NCBI GenBank assembly: GCA_965243755.1
Contig: CBDEVW010000001.1
Coordinates: 1 to 64,000 of the forward strand
DNA length: 64,000 nt
Reading direction: 5' to 3'
Origin: JANSWY01 sp965243755
GTDB taxonomy: Bacteria > Bacteroidota > Bacteroidia > Cytophagales > Cyclobacteriaceae
Shown here piece after piece: positions 1-8,736 of this stretch. Position 1 is the stretch's first letter. Each line of letters begins with the position of its first letter. The notes under the pieces were generated by a model that was not told the DNA's origin, ran no database searches, and was given only the letters and a program-made list of their open reading frames with translations. The position numbers were made by a program, and so were the translations under genes.

Positions 1-12
1 TTAAACACCAGA

Positions 13-225
13 ATGATTACTCCTACAAAACAGATCAATGATTGGGCGGGGAATAATCTTACCTGGTCCGCGAAAAAGCTAAGTAACGCGAAAAAAAGAA
101 GTCATAAGCTGGAAAATACCATCACCAAATCAAAAAGCAGAAAAACATCTCCAGTCAAAACGCTCAACTACTCCAAAGGGGTAGAAAAATCCTCAGGTGG
201 CAATGAAACTAGCGCTGGAAAATGA
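13..225 (+). CDS. Lys/Ser-rich short ORF, possibly 5'-truncated by the window edge
   Basis: A 70-residue reading frame, very rich in Lys, Ser and Thr, with no recognisable domain, signal peptide or membrane segment. The frame is also open from base 1, so the true start may lie outside the window. It overlaps the next short ORF by about 20 bases, and that one overlaps the following 211-residue gene, which is the pattern of a translationally coupled operon. It could equally be chance, because its composition is low in complexity. I do not recognise it. Confidence 0.3.
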   Translation: MITPTKQINDWAGNNLTWSAKKLSNAKKRSHKLENTITKSKSRKTSPVKTLNYSKGVEKSSGGNETSAGK

Positions 226-325
226 TGCATTACAAGCAGCCCTGGAAGCTTATGATTCGGCGATAGCAAAAGTTAAGACCATCATCCTCACCGGCAATAA
301 AGAAAAAACAGCATCTAATGGCTGA
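203..325 (+). CDS. 40-residue helical mini-ORF coupled to the next gene
   Basis: ATG at 203 opens a 40-residue frame beginning MKLALENDALQAALEAYDSA, which reads like one amphipathic helix. Its stop (TGA at 323) overlaps the ATG of the next gene at 318, and its start lies inside the preceding short ORF. The overlaps suggest translational coupling. It is not a known family to me, and frame overlap alone is weak support. Confidence 0.35.
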   Translation: MKLALENDALQAALEAYDSAIAKVKTIILTGNKEKTASNG

Positions 326-953
326 TATTATGCAAACTGAATTAGAGATCGACGAATGGATTCCTTATGTCTCCAATACCTACATTAGAATCTACAGACT
401 TTCCCTCATTGATACAATGCTCCACAAAGTCTATCAACCGATGTTGAGGCAAATGAACCTAATTAAAAAATTAAAGGATTTTGAAGCCAATGATCGGTTG
501 CTTTGGAGTCAACTGAAGGAACTTGAGCAATTAAAGATTAGTACATTAAGTCAATACAATTACAACATTAGAGACCTCTGCACCAGCACCAAAGGGCAAG
601 AATGCTACAATGATCGATACATGGCTAATCAGTACGCTGAAGATCAGATATATGAGGACAGAGATAAGATGCGTATTATAAAATTTTCAAACCTCCAGAA
701 GGACATCCAATTCCTTGAACAATATGTTGCCGGCTTGAGTATTCGAATAATGCAAACACAGCCACAGGTAATTCTGGCAAAAGCCTACAAGGAGTTTCAA
801 TTGGAAAAACTGGACAGCAGAAAACAGCTCAGCCTAATTGTCACCAATCATCTGATAGACACCTGCAATAAAAACATTCAATCATTGAAAGCTCAGAACA
901 AGGAAGCAGCTATAAGAATCCGGTTAGAAAAAACTTCTACGGCATCACGGTAG
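318..953 (+). CDS. Hypothetical helical protein
   Basis: A 211-residue protein of unknown function. It has no signal peptide or membrane segment and is dominated by long charged helices (about residues 35-75 and 115-205), so it is probably cytoplasmic and coiled-coil-like. The start at 318 overlaps the stop of the upstream mini-ORF, consistent with coupling. Its 3' end overlaps the end of the convergent membrane gene by 17 bases. Without a database search no family can be assigned; a structural or mobilisation-type helical protein are both possible but unsupported. Confidence 0.6.
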   Translation: MADIMQTELEIDEWIPYVSNTYIRIYRLSLIDTMLHKVYQPMLRQMNLIKKLKDFEANDRLLWSQLKELEQLKISTLSQYNYNIRDLCTSTKGQECYNDRYMANQYAEDQIYEDRDKMRIIKFSNLQKDIQFLEQYVAGLSIRIMQTQPQVILAKAYKEFQLEKLDSRKQLSLIVTNHLIDTCNKNIQSLKAQNKEAAIRIRLEKTSTASR

Positions 954-1314
954 CCATCAGCATAAGAACAGCTCCAAGAAAAAGTAGGCTTGCAAACAAA
1001 TTGCTCCTCTTATTTTTCCACCCGAAATAAACAAACTGTAAAATGAATCTAAATATCCAAAACCCTGTGATGATCCAAAGCAGAAAGCCTCCCAAGCGGG
1101 TCATTGCCAGTTCACTCGTCTCGAATAGCATAAGATAGGTAAAAGCTACAAACAGAAAGGTAAGACACCAGTTGAGGATTGGCATGATCTGTTGATTGAC
1201 AAATGAGAGCTTTTTTAAATCAGATCCCCACCTGAATATTTGCTGAAAGCGTAAATGAAAAATAATAAACCCAACATGATATAGACCGCAGACAAGTAAA
1301 AGTGATGTTTTCAT
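937..1314 (-). CDS. Small integral membrane protein, four predicted membrane helices
   Basis: A 125-residue, strongly hydrophobic protein. Hydrophobic stretches near residues 3-22, 45-65, 75-97 and 103-123 suggest four membrane helices, with a basic loop (WKNKRSN) before the last. The ATG at 1314 is the first methionine and gives a typical helix start. It is convergent with and overlaps the preceding gene by 17 bases. Divergent to the methyltransferase gene at 1390, leaving about 75 bases for both promoters. Function unknown. Confidence 0.65.
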   Translation of the reverse strand: MKTSLLLVCGLYHVGFIIFHLRFQQIFRWGSDLKKLSFVNQQIMPILNWCLTFLFVAFTYLMLFETSELAMTRLGGFLLWIITGFWIFRFILQFVYFGWKNKRSNLFASLLFLGAVLMLMATVMP

Positions 1315-1389
1315 AGTAATTTAATTTCGTTTTTAACAAATTGGTATGACAAATTGTTAGTGTCACTCTAAAAACTATTCCATCCGACT

Positions 1390-2166
1390 ATGAAACGAAT
1401 CCATTTGTTTGAGTTTGAAGATTTTTCCTGGTTTCCCAATTGGATCCGGGAACTCATGACAAGATACATTGAAGCATTCCACAAAATTTTAGGCACCAGC
1501 GATGAACTGGTAAAACTATTATCGGAACCCCTAAAGCAACGATCTCATTTGTTTGACCTTTGTTCCGGAAGTGGGGGGCCCATGCTCAAGGTTTATGAGC
1601 AACTAAAATCATCAAACAGTGAAGTTCGGTTGACATTGAGCGACCTCTATCCAAATACACTCGCTGCAAACCAAATCAACCAGATGGGCGACCCGAATTT
1701 AACCTATGAAACTGACCCGGTGGATGCTACCGCGGTATCGGACAATAAAGAGGCTATCAGGACTATGATCTGTAGTCTTCATCACATGAAACCGGATCAG
1801 GCGAAAGCGATTCTCAAAGATGCTCAATCAAATCAGCAGTATTTCCTGGCATATGAGATCAGCGATAACAGTTTTCCAAAATGGATCTGGTGGATTGCCA
1901 TTCCGTTTAGTTTCATCACTGTATTTTTCGTGACCCCTCTTGTAAGGCCAATGAGTTTCGGACAGTTATTTTTCACCTACATCATTCCTATATTACCCAT
2001 CTTTATTGCCTGGGATGGGGCAGTCTCAAATGCCCGTACCTATACTTTGGAAGACATGGACCTCCTGACACAAGATCTCCAGTCCGAAAATTATCAATGG
2101 AAAACTGGCGCCATAAAAGGAAAAGGAGGCAACAAGTTGTACCTCATGGGCATTCCTGCAACTTAA
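1390..2166 (+). CDS. Class I SAM-dependent methyltransferase with C-terminal hydrophobic segments
   Basis: A 258-residue protein with a methyltransferase motif I (FDLCSGSGGPML, about residues 55-66) and an acidic motif II region (LTLSDLYPN). These bind S-adenosylmethionine in class I enzymes. After about residue 165 come two hydrophobic stretches (WIWWIAIPFSFITVFFV and FTYIIPILPIFIAW), so the C-terminus may be attached to the membrane. The substrate cannot be told from sequence. The stop overlaps the stop of the convergent lipoprotein gene by 4 bases. No operon partner on the same strand. Confidence 0.75.
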   Translation: MKRIHLFEFEDFSWFPNWIRELMTRYIEAFHKILGTSDELVKLLSEPLKQRSHLFDLCSGSGGPMLKVYEQLKSSNSEVRLTLSDLYPNTLAANQINQMGDPNLTYETDPVDATAVSDNKEAIRTMICSLHHMKPDQAKAILKDAQSNQQYFLAYEISDNSFPKWIWWIAIPFSFITVFFVTPLVRPMSFGQLFFTYIIPILPIFIAWDGAVSNARTYTLEDMDLLTQDLQSENYQWKTGAIKGKGGNKLYLMGIPAT

Positions 2167-2909
2167 TCTACAGACGTGACATTAATGTCATCTTTAAGTT
2201 CATTGTAAAGCTGTTCGTCCTTGCTTCTGGCAATGTAGGCCATTATCTCCTCTGAGTGAATGTAGCTGTAGTATTCCTTATCCACTTTTCTGAACAGGTT
2301 GAGCAATTGTTCCAGAGGGATGTCTTCCTTATAAAGTGCCAGTTTTCGAATACACACTTCGTTATTGGGGTGCTCCGATATGTACTTCAATATGACATCC
2401 TGTCTCAGACTGTCGTAATGATCGAGGGTCTGCACAATGTAAGCATTGGGATCACTCATACTGCGGTAGGTCCTTAACAAACTATCCCGAACCGCATCCA
2501 GTGCCTCCAACTCCTTGTCTATTTGATGGTGCATATCATTGAGCGGTGACCCAAAAACTTGGCTGTTTTCAAAATTGCTGTACGGCCCGATGATTCGAAT
2601 GTCCTTATTGTCGAGCCAAAAAAGCAATCTTTTGTATTCACGCAATCCTGATCCTTCCAGTGGGGTATGAATCTTAACATACTGCGGAAATTCAACTGAA
2701 CCTGTCATGGTCAGGGTTTCATTGACTAAATACCCCGAATCCAGATTCTTCTTGAGGTCAGAACTGTAAATAATAAATAGTGTGGAATCTTCAAATCCGG
2801 GAGCGGTCAACGTAATGGTATAATCTTTTCTGGCAGTCTCCTCTTTGGCCAGTGGGTTGCAGCTATATAATAGCAAAACAGCCCCCATCAGGAGTATAGT
2901 GTATTTCAT
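2163..2909 (-). CDS. DUF4369-type lipoprotein without thioredoxin domain
   Basis: A 248-residue lipoprotein: signal peptide MKYTILLMGAVLLLYSC with the lipobox Cys at residue 17. The following region (residues about 30-125: thin beta pattern, L-F-I-I-Y-S-S, EFPQYVKIHTP) resembles the DUF4369 module that in Bacteroidota normally precedes an AhpC/TSA-type thioredoxin domain. Here a helical C-terminus follows and no CxxC motif is seen, so it is shorter than the usual 350-400 residue oxidoreductases. Outer-membrane-attached periplasmic protein of unknown role. DUF assignment is from recognition only. Confidence 0.65.
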   Translation of the reverse strand: MKYTILLMGAVLLLYSCNPLAKEETARKDYTITLTAPGFEDSTLFIIYSSDLKKNLDSGYLVNETLTMTGSVEFPQYVKIHTPLEGSGLREYKRLLFWLDNKDIRIIGPYSNFENSQVFGSPLNDMHHQIDKELEALDAVRDSLLRTYRSMSDPNAYIVQTLDHYDSLRQDVILKYISEHPNNEVCIRKLALYKEDIPLEQLLNLFRKVDKEYYSYIHSEEIMAYIARSKDEQLYNELKDDINVTSVD

Positions 2910-3038
2910 GATAAAATGATAAAGTTCGAAGATTAAATATAATTATTTTAATTTGCAGTACAATAACAAAAGACAGAAAAAACCAGAATTTGTTAAATTG
3001 TTTTAGTCGTATTATTGATCAATTAAAGAACAACATCT

Positions 3039-3641
3039 TTGACCAGCGCTCAGAAAAAATTAGTCATCTTAGACCTGGATGAAACTTTAATTCATGCTAC
3101 CAGGTATCCATTGGGTGAGGTGTGGGACTTTGAGGTATTTAATTACAAAGTTTATAAAAGACCTGGACTGGAAGATTTCCTTGAAGAGCTCAAAGGGAAC
3201 TTCGAAGTAGGTGTTTGGTCGTCAGCCTCGGATGAATATGTTGATGTGGTAGTAAACCACATTTTCCCTGATGATTATGGATTGAAGTTTGTCTGGGGTC
3301 GATCAAAGTGCACTTTGCAGTATAATAGCGAAGCGTCTTCACGGTTCAACCCAATGGATCAAAACCACCTTCATTACGTCAAGATGCTAAAGAAAGTCGA
3401 AAAATCTGGTCTTGGGGATCTGGATCATATGCTGATTATTGATGACACGCCTCACAAAGCCCAACATAATTATGGCAATGCCATCTATCCTAAAATGTTT
3501 CTGGGAGAAAAATCAGACAATGAATTGCTATGGCTTGGAAGGTATCTGAAAACATTGATGGATAAACCCAACATCAGGGCCATTGAAAAAAGATTCTGGA
3601 AAAAGGAGATCATGGAACAGTATACTGGAAAAGAATACTGA
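3039..3641 (+). CDS. NLI-interacting-factor-like (SCP/FCP1) HAD phosphatase
   Basis: About 200 residues of the HAD superfamily. The DxDxT motif (LDLDETLIH, residues 11-18) carries the nucleophile Asp, followed by the PGLEDFLEEL region, the WSSASDEYV motif II Ser and a C-terminal IIDDTPHKA motif with the paired Asp. These are the marks of the small C-terminal-domain-phosphatase fold, found in some bacteria, with unknown targets. No ATG exists near the beginning; an in-frame stop at 3024 leaves TTG at 3039 as the most likely start. It stands alone and ends at a strong hairpin. Confidence 0.8.
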   Translation: MTSAQKKLVILDLDETLIHATRYPLGEVWDFEVFNYKVYKRPGLEDFLEELKGNFEVGVWSSASDEYVDVVVNHIFPDDYGLKFVWGRSKCTLQYNSEASSRFNPMDQNHLHYVKMLKKVEKSGLGDLDHMLIIDDTPHKAQHNYGNAIYPKMFLGEKSDNELLWLGRYLKTLMDKPNIRAIEKRFWKKEIMEQYTGKEY

Positions 3642-3650
3642 CCTGTGGAA

Positions 3651-3683
3651 TTGAAGCGAACGAATCAATCCCATTCGCTTCAA
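3651..3683. terminator. Hairpin between convergent genes
   Basis: A perfect 10-bp inverted repeat (TTGAAGCGAA at 3651-3660 and TTCGCTTCAA at 3674-3683) lies between the phosphatase gene and the convergent VOC gene. It lacks a long U run, so it may act as a bidirectional terminator or transcript end protector. Confidence 0.5.
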
Positions 3684-3691
3684 ATCAGACA

Positions 3692-4114
3692 TTACTTTGT
3701 CGTTTTATCGCCATATTGTTCTGTAAACACCTGATCAACGGGTTCCCAAAGTTCTATTTTGTTATTTTCAGGATCCAGAATATGGACGAATTTGCCATAG
3801 TCATAGGAGGCAATTTCATCCAACACCGTTACTCCATTGGCTTTCAGTTCTTTTACCAGTTGCTCCAAATGCTCCACCCGATAGTTGATCATAAATTCCT
3901 TTTGTGATGGTTCGAAGTATTCTGTATCCTTATCAAATGGACTCCATTGCAAATAAGCTGCCTCATCTGGTTTGTCTGCCTTCCGGAATTCAAAAAGAGA
4001 TCCGTATTTATCTGTGGTAAACCCAAGATTTTTGGCATACCAGTCTTTTACCTCCTGGGGGTTCTCACATTTAAAAAAAATGCCTCCGATACCTGTTACT
4101 TTCTTTCTTGTCAT
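3692..4114 (-). CDS. VOC-family protein (glyoxalase/bleomycin-resistance fold)
   Basis: A 140-residue protein with the paired beta-alpha-beta-beta-beta pattern of the VOC superfamily: an N-terminal GIGGIFFKCENPQEVKDWY half and a C-terminal half ending FVHILDPENNKIELWEP, where the Glu is a usual metal ligand. The N-terminal His ligand is not obvious, so activity as glyoxalase is doubtful and binding or another VOC reaction is possible. It is 12 bases upstream-to-downstream from the DUF4199 gene on the same strand, so they are probably one transcript. Confidence 0.75.
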   Translation of the reverse strand: MTRKKVTGIGGIFFKCENPQEVKDWYAKNLGFTTDKYGSLFEFRKADKPDEAAYLQWSPFDKDTEYFEPSQKEFMINYRVEHLEQLVKELKANGVTVLDEIASYDYGKFVHILDPENNKIELWEPVDQVFTEQYGDKTTK

Positions 4115-4126
4115 CTCAATCGTTGG

Positions 4127-4639
4127 TTAGTTTGATGGTTGTTTTCTTTTTAAAATCAGGGCCGCCAGCAATGGCGCAGGAACCGCAACCGGAACAATTT
4201 CCAGCATAGTAATGGCGGCTTTCGAAAATATATTTTTGTTCCATTCTTTATAAACATTCATTTGTTCCTGCATGGCCACAATTTCTTCTTCAGGGGCTCC
4301 TGACGCTTTCAGTTCACCCATCAACTTAGCTTCATATTCCAATATAAATCCGTTATCAGCATCTACGATCAGCCATCCTACGACATAGAATAACACCGCG
4401 ATCCCGGCAATATATAATCCTACTGTCAGTGCCTTTCTAAATGAGATGGTGCCATTATTTTGAGACCGATACTGCGATACTCCTACAAATACAAATGCCA
4501 TGGCAGCAATCATAGTAGCATAGCCAAAGACCTCTCCCAGTTCTGCTGCCTTTATTACTTCAAAGACAAAGCCCAATAGAAACCAGAGGATCAAAATACC
4601 CCCGGCAATTACACCATTTGTTATTACAATTTTCTTCAT
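4127..4639 (-). CDS. DUF4199 membrane protein
   Basis: A 170-residue inner-membrane protein with helices near residues 5-28, 38-55, 70-92 and 145-165 and a charged soluble stretch between the third and fourth (about residues 100-140). The arrangement, length and N-terminus (MKKIVITNGVIAGGIL) fit DUF4199, a family almost limited to Bacteroidota. Function unknown. The downstream VOC gene on the same strand begins 12 bases after its stop, suggesting co-transcription. Confidence 0.75.
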   Translation of the reverse strand: MKKIVITNGVIAGGILILWFLLGFVFEVIKAAELGEVFGYATMIAAMAFVFVGVSQYRSQNNGTISFRKALTVGLYIAGIAVLFYVVGWLIVDADNGFILEYEAKLMGELKASGAPEEEIVAMQEQMNVYKEWNKNIFSKAAITMLEIVPVAVPAPLLAALILKRKQPSN

Positions 4640-4738
4640 TTGATTATTTGTTTAAGCCTTGACAAATCAATGGAATATACCAGAAATAATGGTCATACTA
4701 AAGTACCATTTGAGGAGAATCATACTTAAGTACTACGA

Positions 4739-5161
4739 CTAAACCTCTATCAATCCCAGTTCCTGTGCTTTTTGAATGGCCTGGGTACGACGTTTTACCT
4801 GCAACTTGGAGAATATGTTTGAAGAATGGGTCTTGACTGTATGAATGGAAATAAACAGGCGATCGGCTATTTCCTGATTGGATAACCCTTCTGCCATTAG
4901 CAGCAGTACATCCATCTCTCTTTCACTGATGTCCAGCGATTGAATGATGTCTCTTTTCCCGTGTACAATTTTGGTTCTTCGCTGGTCGCTGCTGAATAAC
5001 CTGATCCCTACCCATATACCCAATCCCGTAAAAAGTACAGCAACGATCCCCATGTAGAGTTCCACCTCAATTTCCCTGATAAGATACTTGTATTCAATGG
5101 CTTTGAGTATGGCGATGATTGACGCCATCAACAGTCCGTATAGTACAATTGATTTCTTCAA
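4739..5161 (-). CDS. Membrane-anchored LuxR-type transcription regulator
   Basis: A 140-residue protein with two N-terminal membrane helices (about residues 5-20 and 36-55) and a C-terminal LuxR/FixJ helix-turn-helix (residues 75-138: SEREMDVLLLMAEGLSNQEI, then VKTHSSNIFSKL). No receiver domain is present. It would bind DNA while held at the inner membrane. The start is a TTG that directly follows the stop of the upstream gene (5162), implying translational coupling; an ATG at 5128 is an alternative but would cut the first helix. The upstream membrane protein is a likely partner. Confidence 0.75.
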   Translation of the reverse strand: MKKSIVLYGLLMASIIAILKAIEYKYLIREIEVELYMGIVAVLFTGLGIWVGIRLFSSDQRRTKIVHGKRDIIQSLDISEREMDVLLLMAEGLSNQEIADRLFISIHTVKTHSSNIFSKLQVKRRTQAIQKAQELGLIEV

Positions 5162-5746
5162 CTATTTTTCTATTGCCTTTTGAAACGAGGGGTCAAGAGT
5201 TTTTTTGGATTCCAGATAAACATTAGCTACCGCGACTGCCGTTTCCAAGAGCTGAATGTGAGCTGCTATCATTGGTTTTGTTGATTCCTGACGATGAAAT
5301 TCCAGACTCGAAATCTTGTTAAGCTGAGTATGCCATATATCATCAAGCAATTGCTGAATATTGTACAGTTTGGCAATGTCCCTAACAATATTGGGATTAT
5401 GGTATTTGGCGATCTCCTTGGTCTGGCTTGTCTCCCAAACGGCCGAAGACAAAATCCTAAAACTGAAATCAAACTGTGCATCTTCTATGTTTGTAATATT
5501 ATTTCGTTCCATAGAATCCAGTACAGCCTGCCATTGGTCCAGGTATGCCTGGTTATCATTTCGGAACTCCAGGATAGAGGCTTCATTAGCTGCTAGTTCA
5601 GATATAATGGCTTTGAGCGACTCAGTAGCTGCACTTCTCTCTGACCGGCTTTCTTTCCAGGTATTGACTCCCAATGCCAACAATACTGCAATAACCACAG
5701 CGGGGATTTCCCAGAGAAGTTTAAGAATTTGTTGTTTTATTTTCAT
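5162..5746 (-). CDS. Single-span membrane protein, DUF6090-like
   Basis: A 194-residue protein with one N-terminal membrane helix (EIPAVVIAVLLALGVNTWKE, residues 13-32) followed by a long helical periplasmic or cytoplasmic domain. The helix-end pattern resembles DUF6090 proteins of Bacteroidota, which read roughly VIGILIALQINNWNE at this place. Coupled without gap to the LuxR-type regulator behind it, so it may sense a signal for that regulator (inference). Function is not known. Confidence 0.65.
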   Translation of the reverse strand: MKIKQQILKLLWEIPAVVIAVLLALGVNTWKESRSERSAATESLKAIISELAANEASILEFRNDNQAYLDQWQAVLDSMERNNITNIEDAQFDFSFRILSSAVWETSQTKEIAKYHNPNIVRDIAKLYNIQQLLDDIWHTQLNKISSLEFHRQESTKPMIAAHIQLLETAVAVANVYLESKKTLDPSFQKAIEK

Positions 5747-5838
5747 GCCTCAATGATTCACATGGCTAATGAACTAAAATATTTCATTCGAAATTAAATT
5801 AAAATTACTTTTTCTCCACAATTCCATATTTTTGACCC

Positions 5839-6483
5839 ATGGAATTTCTAGATGAAGATCTTCAAAAGTACATCGAAGATCATACCGCTTCCGAGGATGA
5901 GCTTTTGAGTCAAATTAACAGAGAAACACATCTCGAGGTGCTCAAACCAAGAATGTTATCAGGCCATCTGCAAGGAAGGGTATTATCCATGCTTTCTCAC
6001 ATGATTCAGCCGGAATATATTTTGGAGATAGGCACTTATACGGGCTATTCGGCGTTAAGTCTCGCAGAAGGAATGGCACCTGATGGAAAGTTGATTACCC
6101 TTGATATTAATGAGGAGTTGGAGAACAGGGTAAGGTCTTACTTCAGCCAGTCTGAATACAATGACCGGATTGATTTCAGGATCGGCAATGCCCTGGAACT
6201 GATCCCAACACTTAGCTACCAATGGGACCTGGTGTTTATCGATGCTGATAAAGAGAATTACAGTAACTACTTCGATTTGGTGATTGACCAGGTCAAAGCA
6301 GGAAAGTATATCATCATTGATAATGTACTCTGGAGTGGCAAAGTGTTGGAAAAATTCAGGAAAAAGCTGGATAAGGATACCGAGGCGATTCTGGCCTTCA
6401 ATAAAAAGGTTCATGACGATCCCAGGGTGGAGAATGTGTTATTCCCGATAAGAGATGGGTTAATGGTATTAAGAAAACTATAG
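5839..6483 (+). CDS. Class I O-methyltransferase (CCoAOMT/COMT-like)
   Basis: A 214-residue enzyme of the caffeoyl-CoA O-methyltransferase-like family. Motif I ILEIGTYTGYSALSLA (residues 61-76) binds S-adenosylmethionine; the acidic LITLDIN follows, and LVFIDADKENY (about residues 131-141) carries the metal-binding Asp, with IIIDNVLWSGKV as another conserved block. Such enzymes methylate catechol-like or other small hydroxylated substrates; the actual substrate is unknown. Its TAG stop is followed directly by the ATG of the LysM transglycosylase gene, so the two are one operon. Confidence 0.85.
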   Translation: MEFLDEDLQKYIEDHTASEDELLSQINRETHLEVLKPRMLSGHLQGRVLSMLSHMIQPEYILEIGTYTGYSALSLAEGMAPDGKLITLDINEELENRVRSYFSQSEYNDRIDFRIGNALELIPTLSYQWDLVFIDADKENYSNYFDLVIDQVKAGKYIIIDNVLWSGKVLEKFRKKLDKDTEAILAFNKKVHDDPRVENVLFPIRDGLMVLRKL

Positions 6484-8622
6484 ATGAGAAACTGGTTACT
6501 ATTTGTGTTATTTGGAGCTATTACGCTTCAGGCATTTGCTGGTGAAATCCCACAGGTACCGCACCACATGGAATTTGCTGGCATGAAGCTAAAAATCACT
6601 GAAAGTGCCCGTGAAGAAATCCAGAAACATGTCAATGCACTGAGAGCAAGTGACAAATACTTCAAAATCAAACTGGACCGGGTCAATCTGTATTTTCCCA
6701 TTATTGAACGAGTCTTCAAAGAATCCAAACTGCCCGATGATTTCAAATACCTGGCTATTCAGGAGAGTGCATTAATTTCTGATGCCGTTTCGTCCGCAAA
6801 TGCTGTTGGTTTTTGGCAATTTAAAAGTTTCACCGGCCGGGAAGTGGGATTGAGAATCGATGACCGGGTAGATGAACGGCTCAACATTGTATCAGCGACG
6901 AGAGGTGCAGCGAAATACATGAAGACCAATAATTTCTACTATAACAACTGGATCTATGCCCTAATGGCCTACAATACAGGAAGAGGAGGAGCCAGAAAAT
7001 ATGTGGATGAAGAGAATTATGGCGTCTCAAAGATGACCATAGATAAAAAAACCCACTGGTATGTCAAAACATTTCTGGCCCACAAAATCGCTTTTGAAGA
7101 TGAGATTGGTGGCCCTCACTCGAAAGGATTGCAACTGGTAGAATACACCAAAGGAGGCGGTAAAACATTGGCAAAAATTGCTAAAGAATTTGAAGTGGAC
7201 CTTGAAGAATTAAAGGAATACAATAAGTGGCTAAAGCGTGGATCGGTTCCGGAAGATAAAGAATATACGGTAATCATTCCGGTGGTTGGAAAACTACCCA
7301 AACATCAACGGGACATCATTGCCAAAAAGGATAAAACGGATGAGGATAACCAAAACAGACCTGTGGTCATAAAGTCTCAATCAGAACCAAAATATCCTGC
7401 GACCATCAAAGAAGGGCTCGAAAATGCATCCGAAATTTATGTGAAGATCAATGGCATTCCCAGCATGCTTGCCAAACCTGGTGATACCCAGGAATCTCTG
7501 GCAGCTAAGGGTAGCACACCACTACACCGATTCCGTAAATTCAATGACCTTTCGGAAGATGACAACATTCTACCCGGTCATTTATACTACCTCAACCCAA
7601 AGAAGTGGATAGCCAAAGTACCATTTCATATTGCACAGCCTAATGAAAATTTATGGAGGGTCTCTCAGAAATATGGCATCCGACTAAATCGGCTGGCCAA
7701 ACTGAATCGAATCGAAATAGATAGTGAACTTAAGCCAGGTCAGGTAATCTGGCTCAGAAAAAAAAGGCCGAAGCACCTCCCAATTGAGTATAGAGACATA
7801 GATGAATCATACGTCCTTAACCCAATCGACTACAGCACAATAAAAAAATCAAACACTGCAACCGATGACACGGTGAATGAGGCAGATTCACTAAACAATA
7901 ACGAACCCATTGAGCCACCTTCAGACATTGATAGTACTGAAACCAACGTTCCTGTAGTCACTGTAAATCTCGATGATTATGATATCCATACCGTAGTGGC
8001 CAAAGAAACACTATACGGGATTTCAAAAAAGTATGGAATGACCGTTGATGAGCTGATTGAAGTTAACAGGATGGATCCATACAATATGACAATAGAAATT
8101 GATCAAAAGCTGTATGTGAAAAAAACAACAGCCATACAGGAAACCGTAAAAGATTCCATAAGCATGGAACCAGATAGTGTAGGCAATGTAGTGGCAGCAG
8201 TGGATACCACGGTACAAAAAGCACAAATTGACAGCACTGCACTCAGCAAAGTAACTGCGATTGATGATTCCGCTTACATAACACATGTCGTCTTACAGGG
8301 GGAATCACTTTACGGCATTTCCAGAAAATATGGAGTAACCGTTGAAGAAATTCTCTCCTGGAATGGTCTAACCATGGAAAGTGGACTCGATATTGATCAG
8401 CAGTTGAAAATTAAAAAGGGGTTGCAAAACGATAACAATTCAACACCCGAACCACCGAAAGAACCTTTGAATAATAAAGATAATGTCCACATTGTCGCAC
8501 CTGGAGATACCTTGTACAGTATTGCAAGAAAGTATGATGTCACGGTGGAAGACCTTGTGAAATGGAACAACAAGCCTGATACCTCCATTTCCATTGGAGA
8601 AGAACTCAAGGTCAGCAAGTAA
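6484..8622 (+). CDS. Membrane-bound lytic transglycosylase, MltD-like, with five LysM modules
   Basis: A 712-residue exported protein. A signal peptide (residues 1-19, cleavage after TLQAFA) precedes an SLT goose-lysozyme-type domain (residues about 70-190) with the catalytic Glu in YLAIQESAL (near residue 93) and GFWQFKSFTG and AYNTGRGG motifs. Five LysM-like repeats follow, near residues 220-262, 381-425, 502-546, 600-644 and 669-711, separated by Ser/Thr/Asp-rich linkers. It should cleave peptidoglycan glycan strands in the periplasm. It starts immediately after the stop of the methyltransferase gene. Confidence 0.9.
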   Translation: MRNWLLFVLFGAITLQAFAGEIPQVPHHMEFAGMKLKITESAREEIQKHVNALRASDKYFKIKLDRVNLYFPIIERVFKESKLPDDFKYLAIQESALISDAVSSANAVGFWQFKSFTGREVGLRIDDRVDERLNIVSATRGAAKYMKTNNFYYNNWIYALMAYNTGRGGARKYVDEENYGVSKMTIDKKTHWYVKTFLAHKIAFEDEIGGPHSKGLQLVEYTKGGGKTLAKIAKEFEVDLEELKEYNKWLKRGSVPEDKEYTVIIPVVGKLPKHQRDIIAKKDKTDEDNQNRPVVIKSQSEPKYPATIKEGLENASEIYVKINGIPSMLAKPGDTQESLAAKGSTPLHRFRKFNDLSEDDNILPGHLYYLNPKKWIAKVPFHIAQPNENLWRVSQKYGIRLNRLAKLNRIEIDSELKPGQVIWLRKKRPKHLPIEYRDIDESYVLNPIDYSTIKKSNTATDDTVNEADSLNNNEPIEPPSDIDSTETNVPVVTVNLDDYDIHTVVAKETLYGISKKYGMTVDELIEVNRMDPYNMTIEIDQKLYVKKTTAIQETVKDSISMEPDSVGNVVAAVDTTVQKAQIDSTALSKVTAIDDSAYITHVVLQGESLYGISRKYGVTVEEILSWNGLTMESGLDIDQQLKIKKGLQNDNNSTPEPPKEPLNNKDNVHIVAPGDTLYSIARKYDVTVEDLVKWNNKPDTSISIGEELKVSK

Positions 8623-8736
8623 CTTAACTAATTGAATTTCTGACACTTAGATGATTTCTTGAAAATTTCTTTACTTTTTTCTTGACTCTTACCTTAGGTC
8701 ATGGCTTTTATTTGTAGTCATCAATTGAAAGTTGTC